Source of the DNA: Undaria pinnatifida
Taxonomy: Eukaryota; Sar; Phaeophyceae; Laminariales; Alariaceae
Length of the DNA: 64,000 nucleotides
Assembly (NCBI GenBank): GCA_012845835.1
Contig: JABAKD010000026.1
Coordinates: forward strand, 13,466,111 to 13,530,110
Direction: 5' to 3'
Below are positions 39,373 to 49,831 of the stretch, piece by piece. Numbering within the stretch: position 1 is the stretch's first letter; every line of letters begins with the position of its first letter. Below the pieces are notes generated by a model. The model was given only the letters and a program-made list of their open reading frames with translations. It did not search any database and had not been told where the DNA came from. Position numbers and translations under genes: made by a program.

Positions 39373-41013
39373 CAGTAGTGGGCCCCCTGTAGTGCACTTT
39401 GAATAGTGCAACCCCGCCCGATATAGTGCAGGTAAAATCTCTGCGCACAGACGGCGCCCTCAATAGTGCAGGATCTGCACTATTGAGGCAGATACCCGAT
39501 ATAGTGCGGGTTGGGCACCGCGGTGCCCCGCAATAGTGCAGGTGGAGAAACATTCACACACGCACGCGATCTAAAGAAAAACAAGACACACACTCACGAA
39601 CAGCGGATAGATGCAACACAAACGCAGGCGCACGTGCTGCTGCAGACCCGAAGAGCTGTACGCAGCGCAGAGGCGCACCATGCCTTGTGCGGACGGTGAG
39701 CTGTGCCACCAACCAGACAAGACGCCGCAAGCCCCTCATGGCCACCTCTGTCATGGAGGATGTGGCGGGCGGCTCCACGGCAACTGCGGCAGCATGGTTG
39801 GCGACATCGAAACAAGGCGAATCTGCTGCTCGTGCGTCGCAAGAGCTGGCAAGCGCAAAGAGACTGGCAAGCGCAAAGAGATACCAGCTGAGGGTGCTGA
39901 GGGTGCTGGGGCGGGACCATCTCAACGCCCGACGAAGAAGAAAGGGGGGAATGTGAAGGCCTCGTGTGGTGCTCGTGCGCGGGTGGACATCAATGATAAT
40001 GGGAAGCTTGACATCCTCACGCTGATCGATGCCAAGGTCTCCTACGCGCAGATCGCAGACCGCTTCATTCAAGTGCTCTGTGCGGTTTCTTGCGACGGTG
40101 AAGTCTGACCGGAAGAAAATCGAGGCGGCGGCTGCTGCAGGTGCCGGCAGCCAGAAAACTGCACGCAAAGCAGAGGCTTGCTGCTGCTGTGAGCTCGATT
40201 TTTAAAAAAGCAAGCTCATGTTTTCCCCCGCCTTTTTACGTAGTGAAGGCGGCGGGTACGTGGTTGTTTTTTTTTTCCTTGCAGTCAGCTTCCTATGTGC
40301 CTTTCTCGTTTCTTTTGGTTTTTTTTCCCGGAACATCGCAGCGGGTGCGCCGGGCAGTCATAAGGGAGTTTGTCACGACGTTAGCAAGGGCGCGGGGTGC
40401 ATGCTTGCTTGATTTTTTTTTGCAGTGACCTTTCTGCATGTTTTTCTCTCTTTTATTTCTTGTGTTTTTTTTTTCTTGCAACATAGCAGCCGGTGCGGCG
40501 CAGGGGTCAGATAAATTGGCACGACGGAGTGAGGTTGCGCCTGGCTGGTTGTGTGTGTGTTGGTTCTTGCTAAATCGAAGCAGGTGCGCCAGGGAGACAT
40601 GAGAGTTTGATCATCACGTAATGATGGCAGGGGCAAGCAGTATGGTTGCTCGTGTTTTCGCAGTGGGCTTTATGTCGCATTATTTTAATGCACATAGTAA
40701 GTGTTTTTCTATCATGCAACATCGAGGGAAGGCAGGCAATGAGGACTGAGAGTTAGCTTCGTCCACTATTAATCCACGATCTCGATCCATTTCGTACTCT
40801 GTTGGCCCCGCAAAGCGTGGACGCCACACTCACAACGTGAAGTCGAAGAGTGCCTCAATAGTGCAGAACCTGCACTATTGAGGAATATTCAAAGCCCCAA
40901 TAGTGCAGAACCTGCACTATCGAGGGCACCCTTTTCAGTAGTAGTGCAGGTGCCTGCTATAGTGCAGGTAAATTCTCACGACAGACCCCTGCACTATATA
41001 GGGCCCGCTACTG
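39373..41013 (+). mobile_element. Pogo-like DNA transposon, copy 1 (1.64 kb, TA target duplication)
   Basis: Left end CAGTAGTGGGCCCCCTGTAG and right end (reverse complement) CAGTAGCGGGCCCTATATAG are inverted. Each end is flanked by TA (39,371-39,372 and 41,014-41,015), and the ends start with CAGT, as in pogo/Tigger-type elements of the Tc1/mariner superfamily. The homologous uninterrupted site in repeat R copy 2 (about 61,455 on minus) confirms the insertion. Near each end lies a 31 bp hairpin (39,458-39,488 and 40,853-40,883) with the arm CCTCAATAGTGCAG. Between them is a short N-terminal coding remnant and three ~150 bp T-rich tandem units (40,240-40,730). The catalytic DDE part of a transposase is not found, so the copy is non-autonomous. 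Confidence 0.82.
39611..40108 (+). pseudogene. Cys-rich and HTH N-terminal remnant of the pogo-like transposase
   Basis: A 165 aa frame. Residues about 26-75 hold a Cys-rich module with MPCADGELCH, CHGGCGGRLHGNCGS and RRICCSC, a likely zinc-binding domain. Residues about 131-152 read KLDILTLIDAKVSYAQIADRF, which resembles the psq/CENP-B N-terminal helix-turn-helix found in pogo-type transposases. After this the frame shifts: a neighbouring frame (from about 40,072) continues with VKSDRKKIEAAAAAGAGSQK. Copy 2 (53,202-53,573) has the same protein with one Cys replaced by Phe. The DDE domain is missing. The Cys-rich module on a pogo-type HTH is an unusual pairing. Confidence 0.6.
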
Positions 41014-41545
41014 TATTCAGCGGTTTATACGAGTGCTTACGATTTTTTTGGTTGACATAGCACTTCCTCGAGATAGGGTCAGTCGAATGATGCTATACTA
41101 CAACTGGTATTATCATCTCTGCTGATCAATCTCAAATACCAAAATGCTGGAATTTTTTTGTCCGTCGCATTTATTTAGCGGGATGAGCGATTTTTGATAA
41201 TAGTGATGTTTGCTACTGCCGAGCATACGATAGCGCTCACCTACGATATCGTAGAATTTTCTGTCGTATATGATAAGAGAGTATGAGTTGGCACTTTGGT
41301 TCATTTTCATTCGACCATTTTCCCTCAGTTTCAAGGGGTTAAAAATTAAATGGTTACTGCCGAAAGCATTACTTTTGATCCTGGTGGTTGGAAAATATCA
41401 CGGTATTGATTGGTGTATTAGCGGTCTGTAGTATTGATGGATGGTACCCGGTACGTGTTCGTGGTGGTTTTTTGTTTTTATTTTGGTTGGCCAGGAAAGT
41501 TCACAAACATTTTTTTTACACACAACTGAACTTTCAACCCTACTT

Positions 41546-42520
41546 GGTGTTACGATTGCATTAATATCACTACCTGTGGTACTAGGTATGAGAATCGTAG
41601 TTTATTGAAAAAAAATAATGTGTGCAATATTGGATGATAGGATTGTGTTCACCCCCCCAATGCCGCACAAGATCGAGTGATCAGGGGGAAAGGGTAAATA
41701 GAGAGGATAAAAAAACAAAAACAAAAAATAGATGGATATAAGGCTTGTACTATCCACAGGTGATCACACGACATGCACGAACGAAGGCACAGCAGTAGTA
41801 TACGAGCAAAACATTTGCTGTTTTTGAGAGCGTTTGACAAGGAAATTCAAGATTGTATCTTTGAGCTGGTGGGGTGGAAAGAGATATCGATCGTCCACGT
41901 ACGTGACATAATATTTTCAGCTCGGGTATTTACCGCGGGACATTACCATCGCCTACGAGTCTTGCGACGAACTCCTGATGATACGAATTGGAGGTCGAGC
42001 TCGCGGGATGCTAGATTTCTTCGAACAGGTAGTGTAGGTAGGTGTGATGAATGCTGGCTTCCGTAGTTGTAAAAGCACATGTATGTCCTAATAAAAGTGT
42101 CCTGTAATACCAACTCGTGTTGAGAGCTTGGTATATGGACTAAAAATTCAGAGCCGAAGTGGTTGGGGCAAAATGTGGCTTGACTCCGGAGTTTGGGAGT
42201 TTGACGCTGGATTGGGGGAGAAAAACTTTTATAATGTTTTAGCTCATTTTTTGGGTCATGTAATAACAGTTGAAGGCAATGCCCTTACACTTTGTTTGGG
42301 TTTGAGGATTCTACTTTTGAGTTCGCATTAATCTAGTATGGAATGAGGATTACGACAGCCAGTTGTCACGAGCAGGAGGGACGTAAGATTCACTATGTGC
42401 TGTAGGATTCACTACGTGCACAATTTCATGTCCGAGAATCGAACTCGGGTCTGCGTTGATACTAATAGTTACACTATTTTTGTTTTTGCCTGGGCCATGT
42501 TGAAAACGGGAAAATTATAT
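41546..42520. other. No confident gene; tRNA-like T-arm near 42,440
   Basis: A 97 aa plus frame (41,773-42,066) and a 67 aa plus frame (42,128-42,331) have no recognisable domain. At 42,432-42,448 the minus strand holds a perfect T-arm (CCGAG, TTCGATT, CTCGG), but an A box is only loosely present upstream and no acceptor stem closes, so it is at most a tRNA-derived relic. Confidence 0.4.
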
Positions 42521-42521
42521 C

Positions 42522-42730
42522 TTTTGGTCTCCTCTTGACGAAAATATGCGTGTTCATTAATATCATGGTGTTCCCCCGCCCCGCGGGGGAGGGTGGGGGG
42601 GTAGGAAACTGACGGCTCACCCTCGTCCGGTTTTCCTTGCCCCCCTCTCCCTCCCCCGCTCCCTCGCCCGGCTATTGTACGCGGCTGAGCTGCCCCCCTT
42701 CCCGACAGATAACCTCAACAACCAGAAGCC
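42522..42730 (-). repeat. Split direct repeat B2 (outer end)
   Basis: 209 bp, near-identical to 43,171-43,379; starts (plus) with TTTTGGTCTCCTCTTGACGA and ends ATAACCTCAACAACCAGAAG. It forms the outer left end of the YR element. Confidence 0.85.
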
Positions 42731-42868
42731 CCCCCCCCCCGAAGGCACGCACACACCGGAAGATGAAGGAATTAATCCCTGCCCTTCCTTCCTTCCCTCC
42801 TCTCGCCCCCCTCCCCCTTCCTGCGCTTTAGCCCTCCTGCTTGTGAAGCATTCGGGTGGGAGGGTGGG

Positions 42869-43170
42869 AGATTGCGATTGGTGTCTCCCCGTGCCACCTC
42901 TCTACCCCTATGCTCCTGCCGATGTGTTCTCCCTACTGCTACTGCTGCTGCTGTTGCTGCTGCGTGGGCGCTACTCCCTTCTTCCTCTACCGGTTGTTGT
43001 GTCCGATACTCGCTGCTGGTGTGCTGCTGGTGTGCTACGTTGTTGCTGCTGAGGTCCTCCTATTTTCCGCTATTCCTTCCCCTGGAACCACCCCCCCCCC
43101 CTATGCTACCCGGTTCTCCGATATTTCCTCTTCGTTCCGCCAAACATCAGACTGTTCCGACATTCTTACA
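42869..43170 (-). repeat. Split direct repeat A2
   Basis: ~302 bp copy of 49,528-49,831, containing (CTG)n-like text 'ctactgctgctgctgttgctgctg'. It lies directly against B1 with no gap. Confidence 0.85.
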
Positions 43171-43379
43171 TTTTGGTCTCCTCTTGACGAAAATATGCGT
43201 GTTCATTAATATCATGGTGTTCCGCCGCCCCGCGGGGGAGGGTGGGGGGGGTGGAAACTGACGGCTCACCCTCGTCCGGTTTTCCTTGCCCCCCTCTCCC
43301 TCCCCCGCTCCCTCTCCCGGCTATTGTACGCGGCTGACCTGCCCCCCTTCCCGACAGATAACCTCAACAACCAGAAGCC
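43171..43379 (-). repeat. Split direct repeat B1
   Basis: 209 bp copy of B2; adjacent to A2 at 43,170/43,171. The recombinase coding remnant starts just beyond it. Confidence 0.85.
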
Positions 43380-43466
43380 CATTCGGAAGCCGCGTTCTAC
43401 GCCCGCGCCTACGCTATTCTACCCTCGCCCCCGCCCCCCCCCCCCCCATCATGTCCCTTGCCCCGG

Positions 43467-44986
43467 CTATCTGCCCGGCGCTCCTGACCTCCCTACCGAT
43501 ATCTTTGACACCCAAAGGGGGTCTTCCATATTCGATCTCACGTACCCCATGAATGCCTGCGCCGCCAACCTTCCTTTTATCTTGATCACCCACGGCTGTG
43601 TTCCCATCTCCGCCAGCCTTGTCGCTCCCTCTATCCTTCGGGAGTGCAGGGCGAATTCCTCTGGAACCAGCTCTCCCACTGCCCCCTTCCCTTGCTTCTT
43701 CCATTTCCTCCACACTCTCCCTAGCCCGCTCCTTAAGCAAATCGTCGCTTGCCCTTTCGTCCATACCTTCCATCTTCCCCCGCTACTGTATGTCATCAGC
43801 GGGGCGTCCCCCCCCCCCCGGAACCGTCCTCCCGTATTAGCCTACTAGCTCCGCCATCAGGTCCACTACGTTCCCTTCCACCCCCCCTCGACCCCCCTCA
43901 GATCCTTTAGTTCTCACGGCTACCGCGCTTTGTCTCCCCTGGTCTCCCTTCCCCCCCTTGAGACAGACCCCCACCGTATCCGCGGCTTCCTTCCCTCCCG
44001 GTCCCAGCTGCACCCCTTTCTCGAAGAAAGCCACATCCCCCCGACTCAAGCAGTAAACCTCATGCACCTTTCCTCTTCCTCCGCGAATAGTTCCGAGGCC
44101 TTCAGCAGCAGCTGATACGTCAGTGCCAGCCCAATCCACACTATCCTCCCCCCTACCCCCCACGCGCCGATACTCTCCTCCAACACCCTGATCATCTCCC
44201 ACGTCAGCGGCCTCCTTACCCGTGCCTGGTTCCTCGCCTCCGCATGCGCCTTCCTGATTTCTTTCTTTACTGCCTGAATCCTGAAGTGCTGCAGCGGCAG
44301 AGACAGCCCCCCCACTGCTCGTGATAAAGTTAACCGCCACTCCTTTGCATTCTCCTCCTACACCCCTCCCGCCCGCTCCGCTTGCCCCCGCCGGTTGCCC
44401 TCTTCGCCGCCCTCCCTCTCCCAGCCCTCCCTCGCACCCCCCCATCCATAGATGGGGGCGCCACGTCCAGCCACGCCCGCGTTGCTTTGAACTCCGGTAC
44501 TGGTAGAGGCCCGGCCTCTTCCGCCGTCGGCCACGTTTTCACCCTCCGCTTCATCATCAGCGCTTGCGTCCCCACCTCTTCCCCCAACTCCGCTAGGTCC
44601 ATCTTGAACCGCGTCACGAACCGCCCCCCCCTCTCCCCCCTTTCTCTCGCCCATTCATATGCAGCTTGCTCAGCTGCAGAAGCCACCGCACCCTTTCCAA
44701 CGCCCACCCCACCTTCCCCAAGCCCACTCCTATATTTATCCACATCTCTCCCCCCACACCAGCCACGACCCCCAACCGTCGATCTCCTTTCATCTGCGTC
44801 TTCCCCCTGTCTTCCCCAGGCGCTCCATAGCGCCCCTCCACAGTAGCGCCCCTCCACAGTAGGGGCACCTCCCGTTCTGCCTTGTGCAGCTCGTGCGCGG
44901 TTCCGTTGCTGCGCTCTTTCCCTCCTCTCTCCCAAATGGCTCCCTTTCCACGCCTCACCTCTTCGGCCCCGTTGCCACAGGCTCAC
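43467..44986 (-). pseudogene. Tyrosine recombinase of the YR element (frameshifted, Arg I to Lys)
   Basis: Read on minus from about 44,986 to 43,467 in at least three frames. Frame 44,315-44,046 has RRPLTWEMIRVLEE and WIGLALTYQLLLKASELF. The last motif is the first catalytic box (LLLRASE-type), but the codon 44,102-44,100 is AAG, Lys, instead of Arg. Frame 43,796-43,467 has EFALHSRRIEGATRLAEMG with the HxxR box (His codon at 43,646), VIKIKGRLAA at the GRW position, and AFMGYVRSN with the nucleophile Tyr (43,544). Spacing and order fit the YR domain of DIRS/Ngaro-type retroelements. The upstream frame 44,986-44,330 is a possible N-terminal arm, Gly/Arg-rich and unrecognised. The YR would mediate integration of a circular intermediate; this copy cannot. 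Confidence 0.82.
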
Positions 44987-44989
44987 CTT

Positions 44990-47900
44990 CCATGATCGTG
45001 TGCGGTCCCGTTGCCGCTCACTCCCCCCCTTTCCCTTTGCGCGGCCCCTTTCTCTTTGCGCGACCCCTTTCTCCGCCTTTTCCCCGTCCTGGCCGTTCTC
45101 TGTCGTCGCCCCTCAGCCCCCTTTTCTTTGCCTCGTCGTTCCCCGTTCTGTGTGGCCCCTCTGCCGCGTTCTCCCCTCGTCTGGTCGTGTACGTCCCAGT
45201 TTCCGCACCCCCCCCCTCGTCCCCTTCTTGCGCGGTTCGTTGTCACATCTCCCCCTGCCGTGTCGTGTGCGGCCCCGTTGCCGCGTCCCCGCCCCCCCCT
45301 GGTCGTGTACGGCCACACTGCCGCACACCTCTTCCCCCTCCTTGCGCGGCCCCTTGCCGCGTCCCCCCCCCCCCGACCAGGTCGTGTACGGCCCCGCTGC
45401 CGCCGCCCCCTTCCTAGTTTATGCGGCCCCGTTTCGGCGTTCCTTCCCCCGCTTGGTCGTGTACGGCCCGATGCCGCACCCCCCCCCACCCCCTTTGTTT
45501 GCGCGGCCCCTTTTGCCGTCCCCCCCCCCGCCTGGTCGTGCATGACCCCGTTGTCGCACGCCTCTCCCCCCTTCTTGCGCGGCCCCATTGCCGCATCCCA
45601 CCCCCGACAAGCTCGTGTACGGCCCCGTTGCCGCGCACCTCCCCCACTTCTTGCGCGTCTCCGTTGCCACGCCCGTTGACCAGGTCATGAACGGCCCCGT
45701 TGCCGCATATATCCCCCCCTTTCTTGCGCGGCCCCGTTGTCACGTGCTACCCCCGACAAGGTCGTGTATGGCCCCGCTGCCGCACACCTCTCCCTCCTTT
45801 TTACGCGGCCCTGTTGCTGCGTCCCCTCCCTGACCAGGTCGTGCGCCCCCCCCCCCGGCAAAGTCGTGAACGACCCCGTTGCCCCCCCCTCCCACCTCCC
45901 CCCCCCTGTTTGCGCGGTCCCCTTTCCGCGCCCCCCCCCAAGCCTGGTTGTGTACAGCCCCGTTACCGCACCCCCACCCCCCCTTTTTTTGTGCGGCCTC
46001 CTTGCCGCATTATCTTCCGTACCTGCTCGTGTACGACCCCGTTGTTGCACCCCCCTTCCCCCCCACGATGCCACGTTCAAGCCCCCGGGCGGCTAATTCG
46101 TATACGACCCTGTTGCAGCCCCTACCCCCCCCCCCCCGGCCTCCCCCTTCTTTGCGCGGCCCCGTTGCCGCGTCCCCCCCCCCCCATCCTGGTGAAGTAC
46201 GGCCACGCTGCCGCACATCCTTTCACCCATTCTTGCGCGGCCCCGCTGCCGCGTCCCAACCCCGACCAGGTCGTGTACAGTCCCGTTGCCGCCCCTTCCC
46301 CCCCCCCCCTAGGTTACGCGGCCCCGTTTCCGCGTTCCTTCCCCCGCTTTGTCGTGTACGGCCCGTTGCTCACCCCCCCCCCCCTCCTTTTGCTCGGCCC
46401 CGTTGCCGTGTCCCCACCCCACCTGTTCGTGCGTGACCCCGTTGTCGCACGCCTTCCCCTTTCTTGCACGGCCCCGTTGCCGCATCCCACCCCGGACAAG
46501 GTCGTGTACGGCCCCGTTGCCGCACACCCCCCCTTCCTTGCACGGCCCCGTAGCCGCGCCCCCCGACCAGGTCGTGAACGGCCCCGTTGCCGCATCCCAA
46601 CCCGGACAAGGTCGTGTACGGCCCCGTTGCCGCACACCCCGCCTTTCTTGCACGGCCCCGTTGCCGCATCCTACCCCCGACAAGGTCGTGTACAGCCCCG
46701 TTGTCGCGCACCCCCCCTTTCTTGCGCGGCCCCGTGGCCGCGCCCCCTGACCAGGTCGTGAACGGCCCCGTTGCCGCATCCCACCCTGGACAAGGTCGTG
46801 TACGGCCCCGTTGCCGCAAACCCCCCCTTTCTTGCACGGCCCCGTAGCCGCGCCCCCCGACCAGGTCGTGAACGGCCCCGTTGCCGCATCCCACCCCGGA
46901 CAAGGTCGTGTACGGCCCCGTTGCCGCACACCCCTCCTTCCTTGCACGGCACCGTTGCCGCATCCCACCCCCGACAAGGTCGTGTACGGCCCCGTTGCCG
47001 CACACCCCCCCTTTCTTGCGCGGCCCCGTGGCCGCGCCCCCCCGACCAGGTCGTGAACGGCCCGTTGCCGCATCCCACCCCGGACAAGGTCGTGTACGGC
47101 CCCGTTGCCGCACACCCCCCCTTTCTTGCACGGCACCGTTGCCGCATCCCAACCCCGACAAGGTCGTGTACGGCCCCGTTGCCGCACACCCTCCCTTTCT
47201 TGCGCGGCCCCGTGGCCGCGCCCCCCGACCAGGTCGTGAACGGCCCCGTTGCCGCCCACCCCCCCCCCCTTTTTTCTCCCGCGCGGCCCCGTTGCCGCGT
47301 TCCCCTCCCCCTTGGTCGTGTACGGCCCCATCGCCGCCCATTCCCACCCCCTTTCATTTCGCGGCCCCGTTGCCGCGTTCCCCCCGGCCTGAACGTGCGC
47401 GACCCCATTGTCGCGCACCCCCCGTTTGTTTAAGCCCGCGGCCCCACCGCCGTCGCTCTGCGTGGCCCCGTTGCCACGTCCCCTCCCGGACTGATCGTCG
47501 TGTGCAGCCCCGTTGCTGCACACGCACACCCCCTTTATTTGCGCGGCCCCGTTGCCGCGCTTCACCCAGGCCGGGTCGTGTACGGTCCCGTTACCGCACA
47601 CCACCCCCCACACGTTTTGCGTGGCACCTTTGCCTCGCACCCCCATTTGCTAAAACCCGCGGCCTGGCCGCCGTCGCCCTGCGCGGCCCCGTCGCCACGT
47701 TCGTTCCCTACCTGATTGTGTGCGGCCCCGTTGCCGCACACACACACCCGTTTTCTTTGCGCGGCCCCGTTGCCGTGCTCCCCCCCGGCCGGGTCGTGTA
47801 CGGTCTCGTTGCAGTACACCCCCCCCCCCCCCTTTTCACGGCCCTTTCTCCGCGCACCCCCCCGTTTATTAAAGCTCGCGGCCTGGCCGCCGTCGCTCCC

Positions 47901-48310
47901 CCCTTTTCCTAGTTCGGTACTTCTTATTCGCGGCCTTCCCGCCCCGATACCCCTAGCTTCTCCTTCCTGTTCCTGTCCGGTTCTTTCCCCGTACCCTCCT
48001 TCCCCCCTTCCTCTCGCGCGCCCTATCCCCCGTGTTCCTTCATCCCCTTCCGTCACCTACTGTCTTTCCCTTTCCTTTCCGTATTTTCCTTCCTGTTCCT
48101 GTTCCCCTCTGGTTTTCCCCTCTGTTGTTCCCCTAAAGTTCTTCGCGCGCTTTACGTCAATATGTGGTTGCTCTGCGCGGCTCCGTCGCCGCGTTCTTTC
48201 CCGACCTGGTTGTGTGCGGCCCCGTTGCCGCACACCCCCCCCTCTTTCCTTTTCGCGGCCCCGCTGCCCCGTCCCCCCCCGGCCGGGTCGTGAACTCTAT
48301 CCTGCTTGCC
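44990..48310. repeat. GC-rich minisatellite (CGGCCCCGTTGCCGC core) with ~184 bp higher-order unit
   Basis: The 15 bp core CGGCCCCGTTGCCGC and variants recur every ~30-45 bp for more than 3 kb, with spacers such as 'acacccccccttcttgcg' and 'gaccaggtcgtgaa'. In the most regular part the 'gaccaggtcgtgaacgg' spacer starts at 46,565, 46,749, 46,859, 47,044 and 47,227, giving a ~184 bp higher-order unit with one shorter (110 bp) step. Regularity decays toward both ends. Long frames on both strands (up to 445 aa on minus) are by-products of the array. Each core can form a small CGGC…GCCG hairpin. Confidence 0.88.
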
Positions 48311-49527
48311 CCGTCCTTCCTAGATTCATTGCCTCAACTCGCCACCCCTTCCCCCCCCCGCGCCGTTGATCTCCTGTTTTGAAAATGTCTACTTGTACGC
48401 ATGTATATATTCGTCCCCCCCCCCCAGCGACCCCCCTCCTCCCCGCCCGTTGCCACCCGCCTCATCCGTTCCGTAGCAGTCACACTTTACACCGCTATTA
48501 ATAGTCTGAACAGTATATAAAGTGGTATCGTAATCTCTGAGTAATAGCAATTAGGGTTAGTAGTAGAGTGCAGTATAGCAGCATCAGCAGCAGTAGTAGT
48601 GTAGTAGTACTACTAGTACTGGTAGTAGTAGTCGTATTAGTATTAGCGGTAGTAGTGATAGTAGCATTCTAGTAGTATTAACACTGCAAGGCCAGAATAT
48701 TAACAGTACTATGCTTAGGCTGTAGACTAGTGCCGTTAGTGGTTAGTACGCGTAGCGGCTGTGGTGATATCGTGGAGCTCGTTCCGGTGACGGTAAATGT
48801 CACCGCGTCACTGCTGCGGTAAATATTAAATACAATCTCCTGGCTTTCCATGTTATATGATTACGTTCCAATATTTGTTTCCGTGGTGTTTTCCGTCCTA
48901 TACCGCACCCTACTGGTTTGATATACCAGAGTAGTGCACGGTCTAAAATAATACAAAGATCTCGACTAGCTATTAATAGCAGCCAATCCAACACACAAGC
49001 CTGCGGATAAATATCAAATTGCCGAGGGTCCCTCCCCGGCCTCTGTCTCATACGAACTCCCCCTAATCGGATTTTTTTTTGGCTCCTTTTACGTTTTGGG
49101 TTTTCTCTAGTGGCTTTTGATGTAATGCATGGCTTCAGGGAACAGATCGCTGCGCTACCCATACACTCGGGACTCGCCTAACTGTTTGTTCTCAGTATGC
49201 GTCATGGTGTCGCAAATATGTCCTTACTCTTGAATCTCTGCGTTAACCTGCTCGTTCGGCATCCCTATACGACCACGCTTGTACAACATTCCTTCTTATT
49301 TCTTCTCTTCTCATCCACAGCAGTCCATACAACACGCGCTCACCACGATGTGTGCTTTTCTTGAGTAGCTTGTGATCGATGACACTACTACTGTTTTACC
49401 TGCTGTATCCCTGTTCTCCTATGCTCCTGTCGTACGACCTTCCTTCTAATCTGCTGACCCTCCTGTGTTGCTGCTGCTGCTTCCATTGAAGCTGCATCAT
49501 CTGTCGCACTCTCCTGCCCAGAAATGT
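48310..49527. other. No recognisable gene; TAG/CTA microsatellite
   Basis: Between the minisatellite and A1. A degenerate (TAG)n/(AGT)n microsatellite lies at 48,556-48,675. A 120 aa minus frame (48,800-49,162) has no recognised domain. If the element once had RT/RNase H it should have been in this area on minus; nothing similar is visible. Confidence 0.5.
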
Positions 49528-49831
49528 AGATTGCGGTTGGTGTCTCCCCGTGCCACCTCTCTACCCCTATGCTCCTGCCGATGTGTTCTCCCTACTGCTA
49601 CTGCTGCTGCTGTTGCTGCTGCGTGGGCGCTACTCCCTTCTTCCTCTACCTGTTGTTGTGTCCGATGCTCGCTGCTGGTGTGCTGCTGGTGTGCTACGTT
49701 GTTGCTGCTGAGGTCCTCCTATTTTCCGCTATTCCTTCCCCTGGAACCACCCCCCCCCCCCTATGCTACCCGGTTCTCCGATATTTCCTCTTCGTTCCGC
49801 CAAACTCCAGACTGTTCCGACATTCTTGCAT
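49528..49831 (-). repeat. Split direct repeat A1 (outer end)
   Basis: ~304 bp, near-identical to A2 at 42,869-43,170; outer right end of the YR element. Confidence 0.85.

Larger units (their letters stand above)
37965..41545 (+). repeat. Repeat R, copy 1 (interrupted by a pogo-like transposon)
   Basis: Matches 60,940-62,035 in reverse. Shared blocks in order: 'ctccggatttcgtgacttctgtctccgtg', 'ggatggagacgtcattcgycggcctcacgctggagsagmatatgggctacatcagg', 'gatgttcaaggatcagcgccggg', 'cagtcgaatgatg', 'ttggttgacatagcacttcctcgagatagggtcagtcga', 'ttttgatcctggt', and 'caggaaagttcaca … actgaactttcaaccct'. Copy 2 lacks the segment corresponding to about 38,330-39,260. The pogo-like element at 39,373-41,013 is inserted in copy 1 only. 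Confidence 0.8.
42522..49831 (-). mobile_element. Tyrosine-recombinase retrotransposon-like element with split direct repeats
   Basis: On minus the order is A1 (49,831-49,528), interior, B1 (43,379-43,171), A2 (43,170-42,869), 138 bp spacer, B2 (42,730-42,522). A1/A2 are ~303 bp and B1/B2 are 209 bp direct repeats, each pair nearly identical. The internal B1-A2 junction reproduces the joining of the two outer ends, which is the hallmark of PAT/Ngaro-type YR retrotransposons (also Chlamydomonas TOC1). The interior has a frameshifted tyrosine recombinase next to B1, as expected, but no recognisable RT/RNase H. Its place is taken by a GC-rich minisatellite (44,990-48,300). Total length is 7.31 kb. 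The copy is therefore non-autonomous, or a recombined derivative. Confidence 0.8.

Noticed and set aside
42425-42505. Functional tRNA gene (minus)
   Set aside because: A perfect T-arm is present, but the acceptor stem and D-arm cannot be formed.
42637-43848. Pro/Ser-rich plus ORFs as a gene
   Set aside because: They lie antisense to the YR remnant and across the B/A direct repeats; the composition follows the C-rich DNA.
44983-47912. Long ORFs (up to 445 aa) on both strands with Arg/Gly- or Pro/Arg-rich repeats
   Set aside because: They are open because the minisatellite units lack stops; frames switch freely along the array and no domain is present.
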